A stretch of 64,000 bases of DNA from Palsa-504 sp963808315 (GTDB lineage Bacteria > Actinomycetota > Actinomycetes > Streptosporangiales > Streptosporangiaceae): the NCBI GenBank assembly GCA_963808315.1, contig CAWEFK010000002.1:124001-188000 (forward strand), in the 5' to 3' direction. A program made the position numbers and the translations under genes. Shown in pieces: positions 10,862 to 18,753 of this stretch. The notes beneath the pieces were generated by a model. It worked only from the letters and a program-made list of their open reading frames with translations. It was not told the DNA's origin and did no database searches. Every line of letters begins with the position of its first letter. The stretch's first letter is position 1.

Positions 10862-10892
10862 TGCTGGCACTCGCATAAGGAGAGTGCCAGCA
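10862..10892 (-). promoter_or_regulatory. CIRCE operator 1 (groEL)
   Basis: An 11-bp inverted repeat with a 9-base spacer: half-site TGCTGGCACTC, then GAGTGCCAGCA. It keeps the CIRCE core GCACTC-N9-GAGTGC recognised by the HrcA heat-shock repressor, with C/G changes at the outer TTA positions. It lies about 120 bp upstream of the groEL start. Confidence 0.85.
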
Positions 10893-10894
10893 CC

Positions 10895-10925
10895 ATGTTT
10901 AGCACTCTCATAGGGAGAGTGCAAA
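10895..10925 (-). promoter_or_regulatory. groEL promoter overlapping CIRCE operator 2
   Basis: A near-consensus CIRCE element (TTAGCACTC-N9-GAGTGCAAA, 10899-10925) lies just upstream of the first. On the minus strand it overlaps a plausible sigma-70 type promoter: TTGCAC at 10924-10919, 17 bases, then TAAACA at 10901-10896. HrcA bound here would block RNA polymerase directly. Confidence 0.8.
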
Positions 10926-11150
10926 CGCCTGGGATAAATCCGGGAGACCGGGCCGCGGCCCGGCAGCGGAGCACGGCGATCACTGCCCGGAACCTCGTCC
11001 GGGCAGGCTGGACGCTGACCTGGGGACGCACGTCCAGCGAGCCCGGAACACCGCCAGGCTAGGCCGGACGTGCGGGAAAATCGAACGGCCCGGCCCCGGG
11101 CGGGGCCGGGCCGATCCGCGGCCCGGGCGGACCCGGAACCGCCAGCGAAC

Positions 11151-11354
11151 CTAAGAGACCACGTGAACCTTGTCGGCCTGCGCGCCCCGATCGCTCTGCG
11201 TGATCTCGAACTCGACCCGTTGTCCCTCTTCCAGGGTGCGATATCCATCCGACTGGATCGCGGAGAAGTGGACGAACACGTCCTTGCCACCGTCGACGGC
11301 GATGAAGCCGTATCCCTTGTCCGGGTTGAACCACTTGACGGTGCCCTGAGCCAT
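11151..11354 (-). CDS. cspA: cold-shock protein CspA family
   Basis: This 67-residue single OB-fold protein starts MAQGTVKWFNPDKGYGFIAV and includes both RNA-binding motifs (KGYGFIAV and DVFVHFSAI). It binds single-stranded nucleic acid and acts as an RNA chaperone. AGGGAG lies nine bases before the ATG. It is downstream of the ThrC-like and sulfur-carrier genes on the same strand, but about 180 bp separate them, so it likely has its own promoter and a long 5' leader. Confidence 0.95.
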   Translation of the reverse strand: MAQGTVKWFNPDKGYGFIAVDGGKDVFVHFSAIQSDGYRTLEEGQRVEFEITQSDRGAQADKVHVVS

Positions 11355-11533
11355 TCCAAACAACTCCCTAACTGCGCTCGGGCCTCGAGCCCCGCCCTTG
11401 CCACCGCGGAACCCGTCGATCGCGAACGGGTGAGAACGGCTACGCGCGTTATCCGCACGAATCCGTCCCCGTCCGACGGCGACCGGAATTGACCTTACCT
11501 TGTGCCGGCGCGCCTGGCGCCACTTACCCCCAA

Positions 11534-11845
11534 TCACGCTATCTGGCCCACGTACCTGAGCGCCGCCCGCGCCCCGCCGGCGACCGCGGGAATGACCGAA
11601 ACCCGCGTCCCGGCCGCCACCGGCGTGTCGAGTCCCTGCGCGAAACGCACGTCCTCGTCGCCCACGTAGACGTTGACGAACCGGCGCAGCTTGCCGCCGT
11701 CGTCGATGATCCGGCCGCCCAGGCCCGGGTAGGCGGCGTCCAGGCCGGCGATGACCTCGCGGAGCGTGCCCTCGGGCGCCGTCACCTCCGACGCACCGCC
11801 GGTGTAGGAACGCAAGATGGTGGGGATGCGGACGTTGACGGTCAC
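11534..11845 (-). CDS. MoaD/ThiS-like sulfur-carrier protein with a post-GG tail
   Basis: This is a ubiquitin-fold protein of the CysO/MoaD type: VNVRIPTILRSYTGGASEV at the start, then RFVNVYVGDEDVRF and SVIPAVAGG. In relatives the terminal Gly-Gly is adenylated and converted to a thiocarboxylate that donates sulfur to a PLP enzyme (CysO with CysM in Mycobacterium). Here the Gly-Gly is followed by 12 extra residues (ARAALRYVGQIA), which would have to be removed before activation. The GTG start overlaps the stop of the ThrC-like gene by four bases, so the two are translationally coupled. Confidence 0.85.
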   Translation of the reverse strand: MTVNVRIPTILRSYTGGASEVTAPEGTLREVIAGLDAAYPGLGGRIIDDGGKLRRFVNVYVGDEDVRFAQGLDTPVAAGTRVSVIPAVAGGARAALRYVGQIA

Positions 11846-13099
11846 GGCACTGCCTCCTGGAAGGCTTCGAGGGTGGGCTTGATCGGCGCGGGTACTGCAC
11901 CGCCGCGGAGACCGCGTCGAGGGTCTTCAGCCCGTCGCCCGAGTTTATGATCACGGTCTCCGCCTCCGGATCGAGCTGCCCCGCGGCGAGCAGCTTGCGC
12001 AGCACGCCCAGGGTGACGCCGCCGGCGGTCTCGCCGAAGATGCCCTCGAGTCGCGCCAGCAGCCGCGATCGAGTCGACCACCTCGTCGTCGCTGACGTCG
12101 GCGATCGCCCCGCCGGTGCGCCGGACCACGTCGAGCACGTACGGCCCGTCGGCCGGGTTGCCGATGGCCAGCGACTTGGCGATGGTGTGCGGCCGGACCG
12201 GGCGCACCACATCGTGCCCGGCGGCGAACGCGGCCGACACCGGCGCGCATCCGGTCGCCTGGGCGCCGAACACCCGCCACGGCGCCTCGGCACCAGGCCG
12301 AGCGAGACCAGCTCGGTGAAGCCCTTGTCCACCTTCACCAGCTGCGCGCCCGAGGCGATCGGCACCACGACCTGCTCCGGCAGCCGCCAGCCGAGCTGCT
12401 CGGCGATCTCGAAGCCGAGCGTCTTGGACCCCTCGGCGTAGTAGGGCCGCACGTTCACGTTCACGAACGCCCAGTCCGGGTACTCGCCCGCGAGCTCGGA
12501 CGCCAGCCGGTTCACGTCGTCGTAGGTGCCGTCGACGGTGACGAACGTGCCGCCGTAGACCGCGGTGGTGATGATCTTCTGCAGCTCCAGGTCGGCGGGC
12601 ACGAGCACCACCGAGCGGATGCCGGCCCGCGCCGCGGCGGCGGCGACCGCGTTGGCCAGGTTGCCGGTCGACGGGCAGGCCAGCACCTTGAAGCCCATCT
12701 CGGTGGCGGCGGCCAGGGCCACCGCGACGACCCGGTCCTTGAACGAGTGCGTCGGGTTGCCCCGGTCGTCCTTGATCCAGAGCCTGCGCATGCCCAGCGC
12801 GCGCGCCAGGTTGTCGGCCCGGATCAGCCGGGTGAACCGGGCTCGGTGGTGGGCCGTCCGGCGATGTCGGCGGGCACCGGGCAGCAGCGGCGCGTACCGC
12901 CACATGTTCGGCGGCCCGGCTCGATGTCGGACCGGGTCAGCCGCGGGTAGTCGTAGCGGACCTCCAGCGGCCCGAAACACTCCTCGCACGCGTAGTGCGG
13001 GCCGAGCTCGTACACCTGGCCGCACTCGCGGCAGGACAGCCCGGCGGCATGGCCGAACCCGGCAGAGCTGTGGGGATGTGGTGTCGTTGTGATAGTCAC
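11842..13099 (-). CDS. thrC: threonine synthase-like PLP enzyme under a SAM riboswitch (frameshifted)
   Basis: The protein has an N-terminal zinc-ribbon-like segment (LSCRECGQVYELG, then YACEECFGPLEV), followed by the ThrC core: MRRLWIKDDRGNPTHSFKDR with the PLP lysine, LACPSTGNLANAVAAAAARA, and the GDGLKTLDAV phosphate loop near the end. It is read only by changing frame about five times (near 12950, 12870, 12290, 12070 and 11900). These are probably sequence errors. The GTG at 13099 has GGAAGG upstream and follows directly on the riboswitch. ThrC converts O-phosphohomoserine to threonine; the SAM control and the coupled sulfur carrier suggest that this copy may instead make homocysteine. 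Confidence 0.8.
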
Positions 13100-13116
13100 G
13101 CGGCGAGGCCTTCCTT

Positions 13117-13257
13117 CCCCATCTTTCCCAGCGGTCGCCGTGACCACGGGCCGGACTTGGCACCATGTCGCGCGCCTCGCCGTTCAACGACGGGCACTGC
13201 ATGCGCGCTAGGTTGCCGGGGCTTCGCAGGGCCGATCCCTCCACCCCTCTGGATGAG
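13117..13257 (-). promoter_or_regulatory. SAM-I (S-box) riboswitch
   Basis: Read on the minus strand, the leader matches the SAM-I consensus in order: P1 5' strand CUCAUC, AGAGGGGUGGAGGGA (kink-turn and P2), CGGCCC, GAAGCCCCGGCAACC, a GCGCGC/GCGCGC P3 stem, GGUGCCAAGUCC, and GGAAAGAUGGGG, which closes P1. The P1 3' strand abuts the ribosome site (AAGGAAGG) of the ThrC-like gene, so control is probably translational: bound SAM holds P1 and hides the site. SAM-I elements normally repress methionine and sulfur-assimilation genes. Confidence 0.88.
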
Positions 13258-13361
13258 CGTTATTCAGTTGTGTCCCAAACTCGCAACAGCGTACCAGCAC
13301 GCGGCCGGGGACACGCCCAGCGGGGGTGCACTGACCCTGCCGGGGCACTAGCCTGCCGGGT

Positions 13362-14876
13362 ATGAGCAACGGGTGCTGGTGGCGTCTAACCGCGGGCCGG
13401 TCTCGTACCAGTTCGCCGCCGAAGGCTCGCTGACCGGCGCAGCGCGGCGGCGGCGGCATGATCGCCGGGGTGACGTCCGGGCTGGCCGCGCGTCGGCCCG
13501 CAGGCCGAGGTGACCTGGATCTGCGCGGCGCTCAGCGACGCGGACCGCGCGGCCGCGCGGCGGCAGGACGCGGCACCGCGCGAGCACGGCGGCGTACCGG
13601 TCCGGATGCTCGACATCGCGCCGGAGATCTTCGACCAGGCCTACAACGACGTGGCCAACTCGACCCTGTGGTTCGTCCACCACATGCTGTTCGACACCCC
13701 GACGCAGCCGCAGTTCGGCCTCGAGTTCCGGCGCGACTGGGAGTCATACCTGGCCTACAACGAGGCGTTCGCCGACGGCGCTGGCCCAGGAGGCGCGGCG
13801 GGCCGAGAGGACTCCGGCGGCCGCGCGCTGGTCCAGGACTATCACCTGAGCCTGGCGCCCCGGCTGCTGCGGGAAAGGCTGGCGCCGGCGCCGACGTCGG
13901 ATCGCGCACTTCTCGCACACGCCGTGGGCGCCGCCCGACTACTACCGGATGCTGCCCGAGCGAGGTCGGCCGCGCGATCCTGATCGACGGCATGCTCGGC
14001 GCGGACCACGCCGGCTTCCACGCCGCCCGGTGGGCGGACGCGTTCCTCGACTGCTGCGCCGGCGCATGCTCGGGCGCGGAGGTGCGCCGGCCGAATCCGT
14101 GGGCGACGACCCGGCGCCGTCGGGCACCGATCGGGCGGGTCAGCTACCGCGGGCACGTCACCGAGGTGGCGCGTGCACCCGCTGGGCGTGGACGCGCCGC
14201 GCTGCGGGCCCGGGCCGCGGCCGCGGACGTCGAGCGCGCACATCGCCACGCTCAGCCAGGCCGCCGACGGCAGGAAGCTGATCGTCCGGGTCGACAGGAC
14301 CGAGCTGTCCAAGAACATCGTGCGCGGCCTGGCCGCCTACCGGGAGCTGCTGGCCACCCGGCCGCAGTGGCGTGGCCGGGTCGTCCACCTGGCGTTCGCC
14401 TACCCGTCCCGGTCGGCGCTGCCGGAGTACCGCGCCTACACCGAGCGGGTGCAGCGCGGTCGCGCGCGGAGATCACCGAGGAGTTCGGCACCGCGGACTG
14501 GAACCCGCTGATCCTGGAGGTGAAGGACGACTACCCCCGGTCCCTGGCGGCCTGCACGGCTCGCCGACGTGCTGCTGGTGAACCCGATCAGGGACGGCAT
14601 GAACCTGGTCGCCCAGGAAGGCCCGGTGCTGTCCGAGCGCGGCTGCGCGCTGGTGCTGTCCCGGGAGGCCGGCGCGGCCGCACGCTCGGCGCCGACGCGC
14701 TGCTGGTCAACCCGTTCGACGTGACGCGAGACCGCCGACGCGCTGCACCAGCGCGCTGAACATGCCCGACGCCGAGCGCCACCGCCGCAGCGCCGCCGGC
14801 TGGCCGACCGCGCCGCCGGCCGCGCCGCGCCCCGGCCCGCTGGCTGGCCGACCAGCTGGCCGCCCTGAGCCGGTAG
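13362..14876 (+). CDS. otsA: trehalose-6-phosphate synthase (heavily frameshifted)
   Basis: This GT20 glycosyltransferase makes trehalose 6-phosphate from UDP-glucose and glucose 6-phosphate. OtsA blocks appear in order but scattered over three frames: RVLVASNRGPVSYQF, GGGMIAGVTSGLAA, NSTLWFVHHMLFDTPTQPQF, ALVQDYHLSLAPRLLRE, DHAGFHAARWADAFLDCC, KLIVRVDRTELSKNIVRGL, EEFGTADWNPLILEV, and VNPIRDGMNLVAQEGPVLSE. The first frame change falls within the first four codons. At least eight indels are needed in 1.5 kb, the worst in the window. The order and completeness of motifs argue for a real gene with sequence errors. It is convergent with otsB. Confidence 0.75.
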
Positions 14877-14879
14877 CCG

Positions 14880-15715
14880 AGCTCCGCGTCCGCCCAGCCG
14901 GCCCGCAATCCGGCGAGAGCGCCACGACGCCGTCCGGCCCGTCCACCACCAGGTCGGCCGCGGCCGCGACCTGCGGCGACTCGGGGCTGGCGCTGGCCAC
15001 CGCGCAGCCCCGGATGCCGTCCGCGCGCAGCGCCCGCACCGCGGCGAAGGCGGCCAGGTCGCCGAGATCGTCGCCGCAGAACAGCACCGAACGGCCGCGC
15101 GCTCCCGGACCAGGCTGGCTCAGCGCGGCACCCTTGTCCACGCCGCGGCGGCCGCAGCTCGATCACCAGCCGGCCCGGCTCCGCCGCCAGGCCCAGGTCG
15201 GCGGCGAGCTCGACCGAGCGGACCGCGCAGCCGTCGCAGCGCGGCCTCCGGATCGGCCGTGCCGGCGGGTGTGCACGGCCAGCGCGTGCGTCTTGTCCTC
15301 GATCCAGGTGCCCTCCGGCGCGCCCGCCGTCGCGGAGCAGCGCCGGGCAGCGCGTACCGGGCCGGCTCGACGGCCGGGCGGCGGCTCGGCGTGCGGTGAG
15401 CTGCGCCGTCCTGCCAGCGCTGCCAGCCGTAATGGCCGAGCACGATGAGGCCGGGGACGGCGTCGAGGCCGCCCAGGCGGACCACGTCCGCTGCGGCCCG
15501 GCCGGTGATGACGGCGACCGTGCCGACCGGCCTTGGCCAGGGCGGTCAGGGCCGGCACCGCGCCCGGGTCGGCCCGGGCGTCGCGCCGGGCGCGGCACGA
15601 TCGGCGCCAGCGTGCCGTCGAAGTCGGTGGCGATAAGCGCGTGCCGCGGGGCGGCGAGCAGCGCGTCGAGCCCGGCCCGGCCCGCGGCGGTGCCCGGCCG
15701 CGGCGCAGGCATCAC
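14880..15715 (-). CDS. otsB: trehalose-6-phosphate phosphatase (frameshifted)
   Basis: This HAD-superfamily enzyme removes the phosphate from trehalose 6-phosphate. It starts at ATG 15715. The nucleophile motif is LIATDFDGTLAPIVPRP (DxDGT), later blocks include RLGGLDAVPGLIVLGHYGWQ and WIEDKTHALAVHTR, and the final HAD motif is VLFCGDDLGDLAAFAAVRAL. These lie in three frames, so several indels are present. No stop codon was found where the family normally ends, so the end given is approximate. Its pairing with otsA and the absence of other trehalose genes here suggest the OtsAB route. Confidence 0.7.
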
Positions 15716-15727
15716 CGGGGCTGTCCC

Positions 15728-15973
15728 TTACTCCCTTGGCCGCGGTGAGCGCATCCGCTGGCGGCGGGCCCGCTGGGCGCGCAGCCGCTTGACCAGCACC
15801 GGGTCGAAGGCGAGCGCCTCCGGCCGGTCGATCAGCTCGTTCAGCAGCTGGTAGTACCGGGTGGCCGGGAGGTCGAGCACCTCGGCAATGGCCTGCTCCT
15901 TCACGCCGGGCGACCGCCATCCGCGCCGCTCGAACGCCAGGATCCGCATGTCTGCCTCCGTCAACCCGGGCAT
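15728..15973 (-). CDS. DUF3263 protein
   Basis: This small 81-residue basic protein matches DUF3263: LTEADMRILAFERRGWR, then VKEQAIAEVLDLPATRYYQL and a basic tail (RAQRARRQRMRS). The helix arrangement resembles a helix-turn-helix, so DNA binding is plausible but unproven. It lies 12 bases before otsB on the same strand and probably shares its transcript. The gene is intact, unlike its trehalose neighbours. Confidence 0.8.
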   Translation of the reverse strand: MPGLTEADMRILAFERRGWRSPGVKEQAIAEVLDLPATRYYQLLNELIDRPEALAFDPVLVKRLRAQRARRQRMRSPRPRE

Positions 15974-16252
15974 GGGACCTCCTCCCGGCGCCTGCGACCG
16001 GCTAGTGCCGACCGTACCCGACCCGACCGCCGACAGCGCCGGGCCCGGCGTGGCCGGCGGCCTCGCGGTGAGCCGCGGGCACGCGGGCCTGCCGCTCGTC
16101 TGCCGCCCGGGTATCGATTACCGCCGTCGGGCAAACTATTCCGCAATGACGCATTCCACCCAAGGTGGTCGCGTGGCACGATGGCATAGGCCCGATCGGA
16201 CATCGCAGCCGGAGGTCAGCTCGGCCATCCTCGGAGGAGACTCCTGACCAAA

Positions 16253-18696
16253 GTGTCACACCGATCGCTCCGCAGCCCTGTCGTCCCGCTCGCCACAGGA
16301 CTAGCTGCGGCTATTGCCGTTTTCGCCGTCGCCGGAACCGTGCCCGCCTACGCCGTGCCCGCCTACGCCATGGCTGCCTACGCCCTGCCGGCCTTCGGCA
16401 TGCCGGGCTTCGGCATGCCGGCCTTCGGCATCGGCTCGGCGGCGACAGCCGCGCCCGCCAGCACCGTCCGGGCCCAGGAGTGGTGGCTGGCCGGGCTGAA
16501 CGTGACCCAGGCGTGGCAGCAGACCCGGGGAGCCGGGGTCACCGTCGCGGTGCTCGGCACCGGGGTCGCCGCCGGCCACCCGGACCTGGCCGGGAACGTG
16601 ATCACCGGACCCGACTACAGCGGCTCGGGCCGCACCCCCGGCGGCCCGTTCTGGGGCATCGACGGCACCCAGGTGGCGGCCATCATCGCCGGACACGGGG
16701 ACGGTCCCGGCCGCCGGTCCGGCATCATCGGGGTCGCGCCCGCCGCGAAGATCCTATCCATCCGGGTGAACCTGGAATTCAACGACCCGCTCAACGCGGA
16801 CCAGGCCATCACCCGGCGGCTACCCGAGGCCATCGCCGACGGCATCACGTACGCGGTCAACCACGGCGCCCGGGTGATTGACCTGCCGCTGGACCCGGGG
16901 ACGTTCGGGCTGGCCGGGGGGACAGACCCGGCAGCGGCCGGCGGCAGCCTCGCCGAGCAGGCCGCGGTCTCCTACGCGCTGCGCAAGAGCGTCGTGCTGG
17001 TGGCGCCCGCGGGCGACGACGGCGATGACCCCGGCCTGGTGAACCACCCGGCCGCCTACGCCGGGGTGATCGCGGTGGGCGCGGTCGACCGCAACGGGCA
17101 CCTCGCCCCGTTCAGCAACCGGCGCTCCTACGTGACGCTGACCGCCCCCGGGGTCAACCTGACGGCCGCGTCCCCGCCCGCCGGCTACGCGACGGTCAGC
17201 AGCACCAGCGCCGCCAGCGGGATCGTGGCCGGCGTCGCCGCCCTCCTGCTGTCCAGGTTCCCGCAGCTGACCGCGGCCCAGGTTACCCAGGCGCTGACCA
17301 AGAGCACCGCCACGACCGCCATCACCGAAGGCGCGGCCGGTCCAGGCACCGGCTACGGCACCCCGGACGCCGCCCGGGCGGTCACCCTGGCCGCCGACAT
17401 CAGCACCGCCACCAGGCCGGCGGTTTCGCCGTCGCCGTCGCCGACGCCCTCGCCGACCGCGACGGCGACGGCCACGCCCCGGCGGGCCGCCGCGATCCCC
17501 CGGCGGGCAAACGCCAGCGCGCTGGCCGGGTCGCTGGTCCGCGACATCGTGGCCGCTTTGGGCGTGCTCATCGTGCTGGTCGTGGTGCTGCTGCTGATCA
17601 TGAGCTCGCGCCGCCGGCGCGTCCTCGCCGGGCGCGTCCCCGGGGCCGCCGGGAGCCCCGACCCTTCCGGGCGGTCCCGGAGCCCCCGAGGGCAACACGG
17701 GCACCGCTGGCTGAACGAGGCCCCCCGAGCTGACCGCGCCTCCGGGCCCGACCGCGCCTCCCGAGCTGACCGCGCCTCCGGGCCGGACCGCGCCCCCCAG
17801 CTGACCGCGCCACTGGGCCGGGGCAGGAAACGGCCCCCGGTATCCGGCCGCCGCTGGCCGGACCCGCAGCGCTGGCCGGATCCGCAGCGCCCGGCCGGAC
17901 CCGCAGCCGACTGGCCTGCCCCGGGCGGCTGGCAAGGCGGCGGCGTGGGCGAGATCGCCCATCCCCCGGCGGCGCCGGGCCGGCCATGGCCCCGGCGCCC
18001 AGGAACACCCCGGCGCCCCGGGGCGGCAGCGGTGCCGGGACGCCCGCCGGACCGCCCTGGGCTCCCGCGCCCGAACCCGAACCCGAGCGCACGTTCCGCC
18101 CGCCCCCCGTCACGTCGGCGAGCTCCTTCACGCGGGAGCCGGGCGGCAGCATCCGGGTCCCCAGGGACATGTCGCCGCTGCCCGCCACGACGACCGGCCC
18201 CTGGCCGGCTGCCAGCGATCCCACCGAACGCCCGGCCCCGGCCTCGGGTCTCACCCCTCCGGCCCCGGCCTCGGCTCTCACCCCTCCGGCCCCGGCTATG
18301 CCCAGGCCTTCCACCGAGCCGGCCACGTTCGAGCCGGACACGTTCGAGCCGGCCGTGATGCCGGACTTGGGGGCGCCCACGATCCCGGGCTTGCCACGTC
18401 TGGACACCGGGCAGGCCCCCGCGGGCCCGGACGTCACGCGGCCGGTAACGTCCGCCGCTCCGCCGTCCCGCACGAGCCTGGGTTTCGCCGCAGCCCCGGT
18501 GGCCGCGGTTTACCCGGCCCCGGACCTACCTGTCGATTACCGTGTGCCGTCCGATGCCCCGGCGCCCGCGGGTCCCGGGGGCGGGACCGATTCCAGTTTC
18601 CTCTGGGACCTGGCGGCCACGGACGTTTTCCCTGTCGCCTCGCCCGAACCGCCGGAGGCACCAGACGACGACGCTCCCGGCGCCAGCGGGAGCTGA
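16253..18696 (+). CDS. membrane-anchored subtilisin-fold pseudopeptidase with long proline-rich tail (frameshift in tail)
   Basis: Layout: signal peptide (residues 1-30), a six-fold pentapeptide repeat (31-60), a peptidase S8 domain (about 80-380), a Ser/Pro/Thr linker, one membrane helix (about 430-452), and a 350-residue Pro/Ala-rich cytoplasmic tail. This is the mycosin layout. The catalytic Asp is Gly102 (VAVLGTGV), the catalytic His is Asp137 (GIDGTQVA) and the oxyanion Asn is Asp255 (PAGDDG); only Ser319 (SSTSAASG) remains. It should be proteolytically dead. The tail changes frame near 17980 and ends at 18696 in frame with a natural-looking acidic end. GTG start; GGAGGAG lies 13 bases upstream. 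Confidence 0.75.
16343..16432 (+). repeat. six 15-bp repeats coding a pentapeptide array
   Basis: Six in-frame 15-base units encode PAYAV, PAYAM, AAYAL, PAFGM, PGFGM and PAFGI right after the signal peptide of the S8-like protein. The units diverge at synonymous and conservative positions, so the array is not a recent slippage product. Confidence 0.8.
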
Positions 18697-18710
18697 CACC
18701 GGGAGCGTCG
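18669..18710 (+). terminator. terminator hairpin straddling the S8-like stop codon
   Basis: A perfect 12-bp inverted repeat (CGACGCTCCCGG and its complement, loop 18) spans the stop codon at 18694-18696. It lies between this gene and the convergent lon and could serve both. Confidence 0.7.
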
Positions 18711-18753
18711 CATTGTGGGGCTCAGCCAGCGTGCGGCTCAGCCACCGTGGGGC

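Noticed and set aside
13258..13293. Promoter directly before the SAM riboswitch
   Set aside because: The best -35/-10 pair (TTGCGA, ATAACG) would start transcription inside the P1 helix; the alternative -10 has no credible -35, so none is annotated.
13362..14876. otsA as a true pseudogene
   Set aside because: All motifs survive in order with many tiny indels and no large deletion; the neighbouring otsB and thrC show the same pattern, so sequence error is the simpler reading.
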